NCBI GenBank assembly: GCA_045586505.1
Contig: JAZNAL010000035.1
Span: 62,001 to 126,000 of the forward strand
Direction of reading: 5' to 3'
From: Flemingiibacterium sp045586505
Lineage (GTDB): Bacteria; Bacillota; Clostridia; Oscillospirales; CAG-272
Length of the DNA: 64,000 bases
A program made the translations under genes and the position numbers. Below, piece by piece: positions 1 through 8,014 of the stretch (position 1 is its first letter; each line of letters begins with the position of its first letter). Under the pieces are notes generated by a model, which ran no database searches, was not told where the DNA came from, and was given only the letters and a program-made list of their open reading frames with translations.

Positions 1-437
1 AGGTACTTCCGTTTATCATCATCAACATACTGATCCAGCAGGTGGACGGAAATATCATCGTACCGAAGATCCTCGGCGAGACCACAGGTCTCAGCTCACT
101 CTGGGTGCTCTTCTCTATCACCGTTCTCGGCGGTCTGTGGGGACTTACGGGAATGTTCATAAGCGTGCCGATCTTCGCGATACTATATATGCTCTTCAAG
201 CTGTATGTGGAAAAGCGTTTACATGAGAAGGAGCTTCCGGTAGACACCTTCGAATACTATACCGACCGCGAGATACGGGAGTTTCCCGATCACGATGACA
301 ACAAGCAATCCTTCGCCGCAAAGATGAGAGACACAACCATCAATATGTCAATGAAGCCCCCCCTCGGCAAGCTGTTCAAGAATAAAAAGGCAAAGGGACA
401 ACATAACAAAGACGATAATAACGACAATAATAAGTAA
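1..437 (+). CDS. AI-2E family transporter, C-terminal fragment
   Basis: The reading frame is open from the left edge of the window and ends at a TAA. The visible part has the C-terminal signature of the AI-2E/PerM (formerly DUF20) membrane family: a hydrophilic turn with VDGNIIVPKILG, a Gly-rich membrane segment (LWVLFSITVLGGLWGLTGMF), then ISVPIFAIL and a last membrane helix. A charged cytoplasmic tail of about 70 residues, rich in Lys, Asn and Asp, follows. Members of this family export small molecules, or move Na+/Li+ in exchange for H+. The substrate cannot be read from the sequence. The start lies upstream of the window, so an internal GTG at 42 should not be taken as the start. Confidence 0.85.
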   Translation, partial: VLPFIIINILIQQVDGNIIVPKILGETTGLSSLWVLFSITVLGGLWGLTGMFISVPIFAILYMLFKLYVEKRLHEKELPVDTFEYYTDREIREFPDHDDNKQSFAAKMRDTTINMSMKPPLGKLFKNKKAKGQHNKDDNNDNNK

Positions 438-443
438 AAAATG

Positions 444-472
444 CTCCCGAGCAATGACTCGGGAGTATTTTT
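444..472 (+). terminator. Terminator of the AI-2E gene
   Basis: Perfect 8-bp stem CTCCCGAG/CTCGGGAG with a 6-nt loop, followed by TATTTTT, 7 bases after the stop codon. Confidence 0.85.
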
Positions 473-487
473 GTGTCAGTCACAGCA

Positions 488-514
488 AAAAAGCCGCGCT
501 GAGCGCGGCTTTTT
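488..514 (-). terminator. Terminator of ftsZ
   Basis: Stem AGCCGCGC/GCGCGGCT with a T-run on the minus strand, just downstream of the ftsZ stop. With the neighbouring plus-strand hairpin it separates two convergent genes. Confidence 0.85.
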
Positions 515-532
515 AACAGCTCTTTGTAGAGA

Positions 533-1666
533 TTATCTTCCCTTATTGTTGTTAAGGATATTGAGAATCGTGCCTAAATCGTCCTCAGAGATACGGTCCT
601 CGTCCTCATCCTTCTTGGAAGCGGTTGCGGAAGCTTCTTCACCAGCCTTAGCCCCGGGAGCGGCTGCTGCAGCCTTCGCTTGTTCTTCGACGGTGTTCTG
701 CATACTCTTGGGAGCGCTGTCGAATCCGGTAGCGATAACGGTGATGCGGATCTCGTCCTCGAGAGACGGGTCGAATGCCACACCGAAGATAACATTTGCA
801 TCAATATGAGCCTCATCCTTGACCATATTGGATGCAGTGTCAACATCCTCGAGGGTCATGTCTGCGGAGCCGGTGATGGAGAGGATTATGCCGCGAGCGC
901 CCGCAATGGATGTCTCGAGCAGAGGGCTGGAAATAGCAGCCTTTGCCGCAAGTGCAGCCTTTTCCTTACCGGTAGCACTGCCGACGCCCATGTGAGCGTA
1001 GCCAGCGTTGGTCATAATAGCGGTAACGTCAGCAAAGTCGAGGTTGATGAAGCCGTCAACAGCGATAAGCTCTGCGACGCTCTGTACACCGTGACGAAGC
1101 ACATCATCGGCAACCTCAAATGCGTTAACGAGAGTAATTCTTGTATCAGATACCTGCTTAAGTCTCTCATTGGGAACGATGATAAGCGAGTCAACTACCT
1201 CAATGAGGTTCTTGATGCCTGACTCAGCCTGCGCCATACGAACCTTGCCCTCGAATGCGAAGGGCTTGGTTACAACGCCGACGGTAAGTATGCCCATATC
1301 CTTTGCGGTCTTGGCAACGATGGGTGCCGCGCCGGTACCTGTACCGCCGCCCATACCCGCGGTAACGAATACCATCTGGGTGCCTTCAAGCATCTTCTTG
1401 ATCTCTTCAATAGACTCCTCGGCAGCTCTTGCGCCGATCTCGGGGTTAGCGCCTGCGCCGCGGCCCTTGGTGATCTTCTCGCCGATGTCGATCTTGGTGA
1501 CCGCATTGGATCTTGAGAGAGCCTGTCTGTCAGTATTGATCGCTACGAATTCAACACCGCGCATATTAGCGGCGATCATGCGATTGACGGCGTTATTTCC
1601 GCCGCCGCCGACGCCGATTACTTTTATATTCACATTGCCAAAGTTATTGTCGAGTTCAAATGCCAT
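533..1666 (-). CDS. ftsZ: Cell division GTPase FtsZ
   Basis: 377-residue tubulin homologue that polymerises at mid-cell into the Z ring and recruits the divisome. The N-terminal GTPase domain has the GGGGNNAV loop near residue 21 and the tubulin signature GGGTGTG near residue 106. The second domain (about 210-315) is complete. A linker rich in Ala, Lys and Glu (about 316-360) leads to a short conserved tail, DDLGTILNILNNNKGR, the expected site for partners such as SepF. The start follows AGGAGG. It is the last gene of the dcw cluster but has its own promoter (1740-1768). No ftsA lies next to it, so the membrane tether is probably SepF encoded elsewhere (inference). Confidence 0.97.
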   Translation of the reverse strand: MAFELDNNFGNVNIKVIGVGGGGNNAVNRMIAANMRGVEFVAINTDRQALSRSNAVTKIDIGEKITKGRGAGANPEIGARAAEESIEEIKKMLEGTQMVFVTAGMGGGTGTGAAPIVAKTAKDMGILTVGVVTKPFAFEGKVRMAQAESGIKNLIEVVDSLIIVPNERLKQVSDTRITLVNAFEVADDVLRHGVQSVAELIAVDGFINLDFADVTAIMTNAGYAHMGVGSATGKEKAALAAKAAISSPLLETSIAGARGIILSITGSADMTLEDVDTASNMVKDEAHIDANVIFGVAFDPSLEDEIRITVIATGFDSAPKSMQNTVEEQAKAAAAAPGAKAGEEASATASKKDEDEDRISEDDLGTILNILNNNKGR

Positions 1667-1739
1667 TTTCAGTATCCTCCTAAAATTTCTATGTCCGAAT
1701 TATCGAAATCCTTCGATATAAAGTTCCTCATATAATAAT

Positions 1740-1768
1740 ATAATAATATTAAATCTCCTCTTTTGCAA
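1740..1768 (-). promoter_or_regulatory. Promoter of ftsZ
   Basis: TTGCAA (1763-1768), 17-bp spacer, TATTAT (1740-1745). The leader then holds a small hairpin around TATCGAA/TTCGATA before the SD sequence. Confidence 0.6.
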
Positions 1769-1822
1769 TAGGTTTTAAAAAAGTTTAATATTTTTTTACG
1801 ATTAATGCATATTTTCGAACGG

Positions 1823-2749
1823 TCAATCGTCAAATTCGATCACTAAATTCGGATTTTTGATGACCGGGCACTGTGAAGGGTCATTTGCATCTATTGTCGC
1901 CGGCACACCGTCCGAGAACACCTCGTTCTCAAGCATACCTGCCACCGCCGTGAGCTTGGTGTTAAGCTCATCGCCGTTTCCAAGGTCAACAAGGTAAATG
2001 TCGCTTGCGATCAGCGCCAGATTGAATCTGTCCCGCAAATCGAACGCCGTGGCCTTTTCAAAAAGCGGACTCGCTTCAAGTGCGTCCACGTACGCCGTCA
2101 CATACCGCTCAAAAACCTCTGTGTCAAACTCTATCTCATACCCCACAAGCGCGGAATCGATCTCGGGGAGCAAAAGCTCGATAAGCCCCATTCCGTCAAG
2201 CTGTGAGCGTACAAACACGCGATCAAGTATGCGAAGCTCGTCCGACAGCACAAAATACTCGCCGTACAGCTTGCACATATACCTAGGTTCGTCCTCGATC
2301 AAATTGATAATAAGCGTGTGCGGAAGTTTTCTTGTGATGTGAGCCTGCTTAATATAAGCAAGTCGCCCACGAAGCGGTTCCAGATCGGAATTCGAGACCT
2401 CATAAAGGCTGAGCCCCTCCTCAATTCCCGTGATCGAAAGGATCTTATCCTTCGAATAACGGGAGGAACCGACGATCTCGATCTCCTCGATACGGAAGAA
2501 CACCGCAAGGCATATGATCACAAAAATGGCAGTCAGCACCCCGAAGATCACAAAATATGTAAGCCTCGAAAAATGCCGTCTTGTTCTATTGTGCTTTTGA
2601 AACTTTTGCAGACTTTCCTTACTTTTTATCTGCGCAAGCTCTTTTTCGTCACCGGTAAAGAATCGGCTCTCCCGGCGGTCGCTCGAATGGCTCATACGAT
2701 TTTCCCCCGTGAGTTCTGTTCCTTCCGACGATTTCCGATATCTGCCCAT
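1823..2749 (-). CDS. divIB: Cell division protein DivIB/FtsQ
   Basis: 308-residue bitopic membrane protein. A cytoplasmic N-terminus of about 80 charged residues is followed by one membrane helix (FVIFGVLTAIFVIICLAVFF). The extracellular POTRA domain follows at once, starting EIVGSSRYSKDKILSITGI, and then the FtsQ/DivIB domain. It bridges FtsL and the septal synthase at the division site. The first ATG has a weak ribosome site. A second in-frame ATG at 2695 (MSHSSDRR) is preceded by GGGGGA and may be the real start. The gene has its own promoter in the murG-side gap, so it need not depend on read-through from mraZ. Confidence 0.88.
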   Translation of the reverse strand: MGRYRKSSEGTELTGENRMSHSSDRRESRFFTGDEKELAQIKSKESLQKFQKHNRTRRHFSRLTYFVIFGVLTAIFVIICLAVFFRIEEIEIVGSSRYSKDKILSITGIEEGLSLYEVSNSDLEPLRGRLAYIKQAHITRKLPHTLIINLIEDEPRYMCKLYGEYFVLSDELRILDRVFVRSQLDGMGLIELLLPEIDSALVGYEIEFDTEVFERYVTAYVDALEASPLFEKATAFDLRDRFNLALIASDIYLVDLGNGDELNTKLTAVAGMLENEVFSDGVPATIDANDPSQCPVIKNPNLVIEFDD

Positions 2750-2784
2750 CGAATATCGCGAGGGCGAAATACCGCCTTTGTAAT

Positions 2785-2814
2785 ATTATATCATAGCAGA
2801 TAACAAAAAGTCAA
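2785..2814 (-). promoter_or_regulatory. Promoter of divIB
   Basis: TTGACT (809-814 of the 2-kb block, i.e. 2809-2814), 18-bp spacer, TATAAT (2785-2790). Confidence 0.6.
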
Positions 2815-2866
2815 GCGATTTACGCCGATTTATACGAATATTTGCAGATTTTTTCACACAATTTCA

Positions 2867-3988
2867 CTATTTTTTACCTGCAAGCTTCAAAAGATCGAGA
2901 TATATGCTCCGATTAGCATCGGGAAGTGCAAACTCTGCGATATTTTTCGACATTTCCGAGCGTTTCCCGCTGTCTTCCAGCAATCCAGACAGCGCCGCGG
3001 TGAGCTTTCCGTCCGTCAGCTCTTTTTCTTCAAACAGAAGCGCCGCACCCTTATCGGCAAGCACCTTTGCGTTCTTGTACTGATGATTGTCGGCAACATG
3101 AGGTGACGGTATGAGCACACAGCACTTTTTAAGCGACGCAAGCTCCGATAGCGTCATGGCTCCCGCACGGCTGACGACCACGTCCGCCGCCGCCATCAAA
3201 TCGGGCATATTGTATATATACTCGTTTATCTGGATATTTTCGTAATTCTGAAGCCCGTATTCTTTCGCTTTCGCGGTAGCTGCCGCGTATTCGATGGCGC
3301 CCGTGGCATGGATATGAAGCACCTCGGGATGATTTCTTGTGTAATCACGCATAAAGTCAAGCATTTCGTCGTTGACCTTCTCTGCGCCCATGCTTCCGCC
3401 GTAGGAGAGGAGGAGTTTTTCATACCTTCCGTCAATGCCAAGCTTGCTTCTTGCGTCCTTATAGCCCAGTGAGGAAAATTCCGGCTTTATGGGATTTCCC
3501 ACCTTCACGGTCTTCTCTCTGTATGCTTCACCCAGCGCCTCGGCAGTGGCATCGAAATTCACATAGATGCGGTCGACATACCGCGCCAGCATCTTTACTG
3601 CCACACCGGGGATCGCGTTTGATTCATGTATCGCCGTAGGGATACCAAGTGACGCCGCCGCTTTGAGAAGCGGCCAGCAAACGTATCCTCCCGTGCCCAC
3701 AACGAGGTCCGGCTTAAATTCCTTCAGTATCTTTTTCGCCTTCATGGGTGAAGTGAATGCAAGCCATGCGGATTTGATGTTGTAAGGTGTCAGCTTGCGC
3801 TTGAAGCCCTGCACCTCCACATGATGAAGCTTATATCCTTCCTTCGGCACCAGCTTGTTTTCGATGCCGCGCGAGGTTCCCACAAACTCTATTTCCGAGC
3901 CCGGCTGATTCTCGCGTATACTATTGGCGATAGCAATTGCGGGATTGACGTGTCCGCCCGTACCGCCGCCGGTCATTAAAACTTTCAC
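2867..3988 (-). CDS. murG: UDP-GlcNAc transferase MurG
   Basis: 373 residues, near the family norm of about 355-370. Transfers GlcNAc from UDP-GlcNAc to lipid I to make lipid II on the inner face of the membrane. The glycine loop GGGTGGH at residues 7-13 is the hallmark of the family. The C-terminal half holds the UDP-sugar site with SRAGAMTLSELASL and SPHVADNHQYKNA. Start is GTG behind AGAGGA with 8-nt spacing. It lies between ftsW and divIB and supplies substrate to the neighbouring flippase/synthase steps. Confidence 0.96.
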   Translation of the reverse strand: MKVLMTGGGTGGHVNPAIAIANSIRENQPGSEIEFVGTSRGIENKLVPKEGYKLHHVEVQGFKRKLTPYNIKSAWLAFTSPMKAKKILKEFKPDLVVGTGGYVCWPLLKAAASLGIPTAIHESNAIPGVAVKMLARYVDRIYVNFDATAEALGEAYREKTVKVGNPIKPEFSSLGYKDARSKLGIDGRYEKLLLSYGGSMGAEKVNDEMLDFMRDYTRNHPEVLHIHATGAIEYAAATAKAKEYGLQNYENIQINEYIYNMPDLMAAADVVVSRAGAMTLSELASLKKCCVLIPSPHVADNHQYKNAKVLADKGAALLFEEKELTDGKLTAALSGLLEDSGKRSEMSKNIAEFALPDANRSIYLDLLKLAGKK

Positions 3989-4017
3989 TGATCGTATCCT
4001 CTTTTATTTAGTATTTG

Positions 4018-5526
4018 CTACTTTTGCTGCTTTGAGAAGCGCGAGATCGACAAAACGATACCCATCTCCGCCATCAGTACGCACAGCGACGAGCCGCCGT
4101 AGGAGAAAAACGGAAGCGAGATTCCCGTGTTGGGTATTGAATTTGTGACAACCGCGATATTGAGCAGCGCCTGCAGTGCCACCTTACCGACAATACCCAC
4201 GACCACAAGAGAAGAATAGGTATCGGGCGCCTTCATCGCAATTACAAAGCCACGCCATACAAACAGCACAAACAGCAGTATTACTGCAAGCGCTCCGATA
4301 AAGCCCAGCTCCTCGCACACGATGGTAAAAATGAAGTCATTCTGCGGCTGTGACACAAACATATGCTTCTGATAGCTCTCGCCCAGGCCTTCGCCGAAAA
4401 GTCCGCCCGAGCCGATTGCATAAAGTCCCTGAAGGGTCTGATAGCCGTCGCCCTGGGGATCGTTCTCGGGATGAAGCCAAATATCGATACGACGCTTGGT
4501 GTACGGCGTGACCAGACTGAATATACCAAGTGCTACCGCACCAACGGCGCCCATTCCCACAAGCAGTCTGAGCGGGGTGCCGCTGGCAAAGATTATGATT
4601 ATACCGATGGCAAACATGATGATCGTTCCCGAAAGATGCTTCTCGATCACGACAAGAAGGCACGCAATGCCTGTGATGGCAAGAGGAACGAAGGTGCCGA
4701 AGAAGGATGCGCGCACCATATTGGATCTGTCCGTTGCCCGCTCATAGTAGCGGTCACAGAACCAGGCAAGCATGAGTACAAGTCCCAGCTTCATAAACTC
4801 CGAGGGCTGTATATCGGTAAAGCCCAGGTCGATCCAGCGTTTTGCACCGTTTCGCTCAGCACCGATTATCGGCACAAGGCAGAGAAGGAAAAAGCACACG
4901 ATAAAAAACGGCACGGTGAAACGCTTGTACCATTCGGGTCTGAACCAGGTCGCAAACGCCATTACGATGAATCCGACAACAATGAATACAAACTGACGGA
5001 AGATAATATAATAGCTGTCGTCGTACTTGTTTTTGGAATAAACGTAGCTTGCGGAATATACCATAATGGTACCGAATGCAAGAAGTATCAGTACAAGCAC
5101 CAGGAATACATAGTCGATGCTTCCCTGCTCTCTTATAAGATCGCGCTTTTCAAGCACCGTGCGGTCTACCGCAAAGGTCTTTTTAAGCCAGGAAAGCGCT
5201 CCGCCCGACTGCCCTGTCCGTGCGGATGCGGGCACTGGAGCAGTTCCCGCAGGCCGCATCGCGGTACTGCGATTTGCCACATTTTGCTGACGTGTATGCT
5301 GAGGAGTACCCCGACCGGCCTTTATGGTACGCCGCGTCTGCATCTGAGACGCCTGCTGCGGGGCACTCTTGGCGGATCTGCGGACATCGCCGTTCTGAGT
5401 ATACCCTGCCTGCGGCGCGCCGTTTCGGGGATTTTGCCCTCGGTTATTGGGCGGCACAGAATTTGCACGCCGTGCACCGTTATTGTTATTCTGACTGTAA
5501 TGATAATTTCGCTTGTCGTCGTGCAA
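4018..5526 (-). CDS. ftsW: SEDS glycosyltransferase FtsW/SpoVE with long N-terminal tail
   Basis: SEDS-family peptidoglycan polymerase of the septum, partner of the class B PBP encoded upstream. About ten membrane helices begin near residue 140 (YVFLVLVLILLAFGTIMVYSAS). The family segments GDGYQTLQGLYAIGSGG and NTGISLPFFSYGGSS are intact. About 135 residues before the first helix are rich in Asn, Gln, Arg, Ala and Pro and look disordered. Most FtsW proteins lack this. I place the start at TTG 5526 because GGAGG lies 8 nt upstream of it. The in-frame GTG at 5535 sits inside that ribosome site and cannot use it. FtsW is preferred to RodA because of the dcw context. Confidence 0.93.
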   Translation of the reverse strand: MHDDKRNYHYSQNNNNGARRANSVPPNNRGQNPRNGAPQAGYTQNGDVRRSAKSAPQQASQMQTRRTIKAGRGTPQHTRQQNVANRSTAMRPAGTAPVPASARTGQSGGALSWLKKTFAVDRTVLEKRDLIREQGSIDYVFLVLVLILLAFGTIMVYSASYVYSKNKYDDSYYIIFRQFVFIVVGFIVMAFATWFRPEWYKRFTVPFFIVCFFLLCLVPIIGAERNGAKRWIDLGFTDIQPSEFMKLGLVLMLAWFCDRYYERATDRSNMVRASFFGTFVPLAITGIACLLVVIEKHLSGTIIMFAIGIIIIFASGTPLRLLVGMGAVGAVALGIFSLVTPYTKRRIDIWLHPENDPQGDGYQTLQGLYAIGSGGLFGEGLGESYQKHMFVSQPQNDFIFTIVCEELGFIGALAVILLFVLFVWRGFVIAMKAPDTYSSLVVVGIVGKVALQALLNIAVVTNSIPNTGISLPFFSYGGSSLCVLMAEMGIVLSISRFSKQQK

Positions 5527-5531
5527 CCCGG

Positions 5532-5539
5532 TCACCTCC
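5532..5539 (-). promoter_or_regulatory. SD sequence that decides the ftsW start
   Basis: GGAGGTGA on the minus strand. Spacing to TTG 5526 is 8 nt from GGAGG, while the GTG at 5535-5533 overlaps the SD itself. Confidence 0.75.
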
Positions 5540-5547
5540 GAAAATTC

Positions 5548-6540
5548 TTAAATTCCAAAATACGCGAGCACGCCCGCGATTACGGTTATGAGCGAGAAAA
5601 CGCCCACAATTTTTAATTCCGTCCATCCGCATTTTTCAAAATGATGATGGATCGGCGCCATTTTGAATATACGCTTTTTGGTGAGCTTATAGCATCCCAC
5701 CTGCAGTATAACAGATGCCGCCTCCAGTATATAGACGATGCCCACGATGACAATAATCAGTGGGTTATCAATCATGTAAGCCATACCGATTGCGAGTCCG
5801 CCGAGGAACAGTGAACCGGTATCGCCCATGAATACGCGTGCGGGATAAAAATTGTACACGAGGAATCCAAGGCACGCGCCCATAGTGATCCCCGCCGCAA
5901 CCGCTGTGGGAAGTGCTTCTGTCACAAAGCCCGCAACGGCGAAAAATGCGCCCACCGCAAGAGTCACACTGCTCGCCAGGCCATCGATACCGTCGGTGAG
6001 ATTCACTGCGTTGACGATACCTGTAATAAGCAGTATGGAAAGGATGTAGTAGAATATGCCAAGCTCCAGCGTCACATCAACGAAAGGAATGTGAAGCTCG
6101 CTTGCAAGATTGCCCGTCAGCTTAAGTGCCGCGAGAAAGAGTCCCGCGGAAACCAGCTGCAAAAGATACTTCTGCGAAGCGGTCAGACCTTCGTTGCGGT
6201 GATTCTTGAACTTTGTCAGATCATCCACGATACCGATGGCGCCGCTTACCGTCGCAAACAGCATGACAATTATCAGCTTTTCAAGACCTTCGGCATTATC
6301 TGTCATCACCATTGCCACAGAAGCTGCTACAAATACAAGAAGCGAGGCGATAATGAAGCTGATGCCGCCCATTGTGGGGGTGCCTTCCTTGCTTTTATGC
6401 CAGCGCGGACCTATATCAAGAATCTGCTGACCGAGCTTCATGCTCCGGAGTTTCGGAATGAGTATTCTCGCACAGATCGCGGTTATAATAAAGGTCGCCG
6501 CGATAACCGGCATAAAATATGCGATCATTGTTGTCCTCAT
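5548..6540 (-). CDS. mraY: Phospho-N-acetylmuramoyl-pentapeptide transferase MraY
   Basis: 330-residue polytopic enzyme that couples UDP-MurNAc-pentapeptide to undecaprenyl phosphate, forming lipid I. Family motifs are present: DDLTKFKNHRNEGLTASQK early, NLTDGIDGLASS with catalytic Asp residues in the middle, and the MAPIHHHFEKCGW histidine loop near the C-terminus. About ten membrane segments are visible. The start is an ATG behind GAGGTGAG. The next gene in the cluster is ftsW. The murD usually found between mraY and ftsW is missing. Confidence 0.97.
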   Translation of the reverse strand: MRTTMIAYFMPVIAATFIITAICARILIPKLRSMKLGQQILDIGPRWHKSKEGTPTMGGISFIIASLLVFVAASVAMVMTDNAEGLEKLIIVMLFATVSGAIGIVDDLTKFKNHRNEGLTASQKYLLQLVSAGLFLAALKLTGNLASELHIPFVDVTLELGIFYYILSILLITGIVNAVNLTDGIDGLASSVTLAVGAFFAVAGFVTEALPTAVAAGITMGACLGFLVYNFYPARVFMGDTGSLFLGGLAIGMAYMIDNPLIIVIVGIVYILEAASVILQVGCYKLTKKRIFKMAPIHHHFEKCGWTELKIVGVFSLITVIAGVLAYFGI

Positions 6541-6557
6541 GTGCCCTCACCTCACAC

Positions 6558-7991
6558 TTATTTGTCAATATCCGCGTCGATAAGCTGCTTTAATTCCTCA
6601 ATAACCCGCTCAAGTCTCACGGCACGGCTGGCTTTGAAAAGTACCGCGTCACCGCGCTCCACAAAGCTGTATACCATTTTCGCCGTTGCCTTGACATTTT
6701 CGGTATTTGTATTGATGCTGATGTTTTCGGGCTTCAAGGCATGATTTATCGCTCCCAGCGCGATGTTTTCCGCTTCTCTGCCGAAGGTGACCAGCTTGGA
6801 TATATGTCGCGACGCCACAAGCGTGCCAACCTCCATATGAAGCTGCTTCGAATAATCGCCCAGCTCACGCATATCGCCCAGCACCGCCACACTGCGGCTG
6901 TGATTCTTCTGTGCAAGGCGCGCCAGCACCTCCACCGCCGCCTTCATGGACTCAGGACCTGCATTATAGCAGTCCTCGATGATGGTGATTCCTCCGTATT
7001 CGTAAATGTTCTGTCTCATTCCCGTGTTGCGGAAGGACATGAGTCCACGCTTGATCTCATCGTCGTCCATACCGAGCAGTATGCCTACCACGAATGCGTA
7101 GGTGGCATCGTACACGTTATGACGTCCGATGCAGGGGATGCGCACATTGGTCACCACACGTCTGCCTGCCACAAGATCGAATTCGGTACTGTCCTCGTAC
7201 TCTCGGATATTCAGCGCACGGTAGTCAGCTTGGGGATTCTGAAGTGAAACAAAGATAAGCTTCTGCGAAAGTCTTCCCTTCTGCGCAAACAGCATAGGCT
7301 CATCGGCATTGAGGATAACATATCCGTCCTCGGGCACGCCTTCGGCGATCTCGAGCTTGGCGCGGCATATATTTTCTCTGGAGCCGAGGTTTTCAATATG
7401 AGAATTGCCAATATTGGTGATAAGCGCGATATCGGGCTTTGCAATCATTGTCATGCGCGAGATCTCACCAAGTCCGCTCATACCCATTTCGAGTACGCAA
7501 ACCTGGGTAGTTTCGGGCATATCAAGTACCGACAGCGGCATTCCGATCTCGTTGTTGAAGTTGCCCGCCGTCTTATGGGCAAGATACTTCGCACCCGCCA
7601 CCGCATAGATAAATTCCTTGGTGGTGGTCTTGCCGACGCTTCCCGTCACAGCTACCGTTCGCGGATGGATGCGCGCCTTGTACGCACTTGCCACTTTGCC
7701 GAGTGCTTCAACCGAGCTTTCAACCACTAGTACCCTCTCTGCCTGCTCCGCATCAAGACCTTCCGGTATGCGCTCGGCGATCACCGCCACAGCACCGCGG
7801 GACAGCGCCTGAGGAATAAAGTCGTGTCCGTCGAAGCGCTCGCCCTTGATCGCTACAAACAGTGCGCCCGACTCGCTCTCGCGCGAATCGGTAACGATAG
7901 AGCTTATATCATAAGATACGTCACAGCGAGCGCCCAAAATCTTCGCAAGTGTAACCGTATCAAACACCGCTATTTTATACTTAATGCCCAT
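6558..7991 (-). CDS. murF: UDP-MurNAc-tripeptide--D-Ala-D-Ala ligase MurF
   Basis: 477-residue Mur ligase that adds D-Ala-D-Ala to the UDP-MurNAc-tripeptide, the last cytoplasmic precursor step. The N-terminal substrate domain (SGALFVAIKGERFDGHDF) is followed by the ATP loop GSVGKTTTKE near residue 116, the central domain (ITNIGNSHIENLGSRENI) and the C-terminal domain with EDCYNAGPESMKAAVE. The ATG has an AAAGGA ribosome site. It is co-transcribed with murE, 23 bp upstream. Confidence 0.96.
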   Translation of the reverse strand: MGIKYKIAVFDTVTLAKILGARCDVSYDISSIVTDSRESESGALFVAIKGERFDGHDFIPQALSRGAVAVIAERIPEGLDAEQAERVLVVESSVEALGKVASAYKARIHPRTVAVTGSVGKTTTKEFIYAVAGAKYLAHKTAGNFNNEIGMPLSVLDMPETTQVCVLEMGMSGLGEISRMTMIAKPDIALITNIGNSHIENLGSRENICRAKLEIAEGVPEDGYVILNADEPMLFAQKGRLSQKLIFVSLQNPQADYRALNIREYEDSTEFDLVAGRRVVTNVRIPCIGRHNVYDATYAFVVGILLGMDDDEIKRGLMSFRNTGMRQNIYEYGGITIIEDCYNAGPESMKAAVEVLARLAQKNHSRSVAVLGDMRELGDYSKQLHMEVGTLVASRHISKLVTFGREAENIALGAINHALKPENISINTNTENVKATAKMVYSFVERGDAVLFKASRAVRLERVIEELKQLIDADIDK

Positions 7992-8014
7992 TTTGCCTGT
8001 TCCTTTCTTTTATG

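Noticed and set aside
4363..5616. 417-codon open frame on the plus strand across ftsW
   Set aside because: Antisense shadow of ftsW/mraY, with no family features and no ribosome site.
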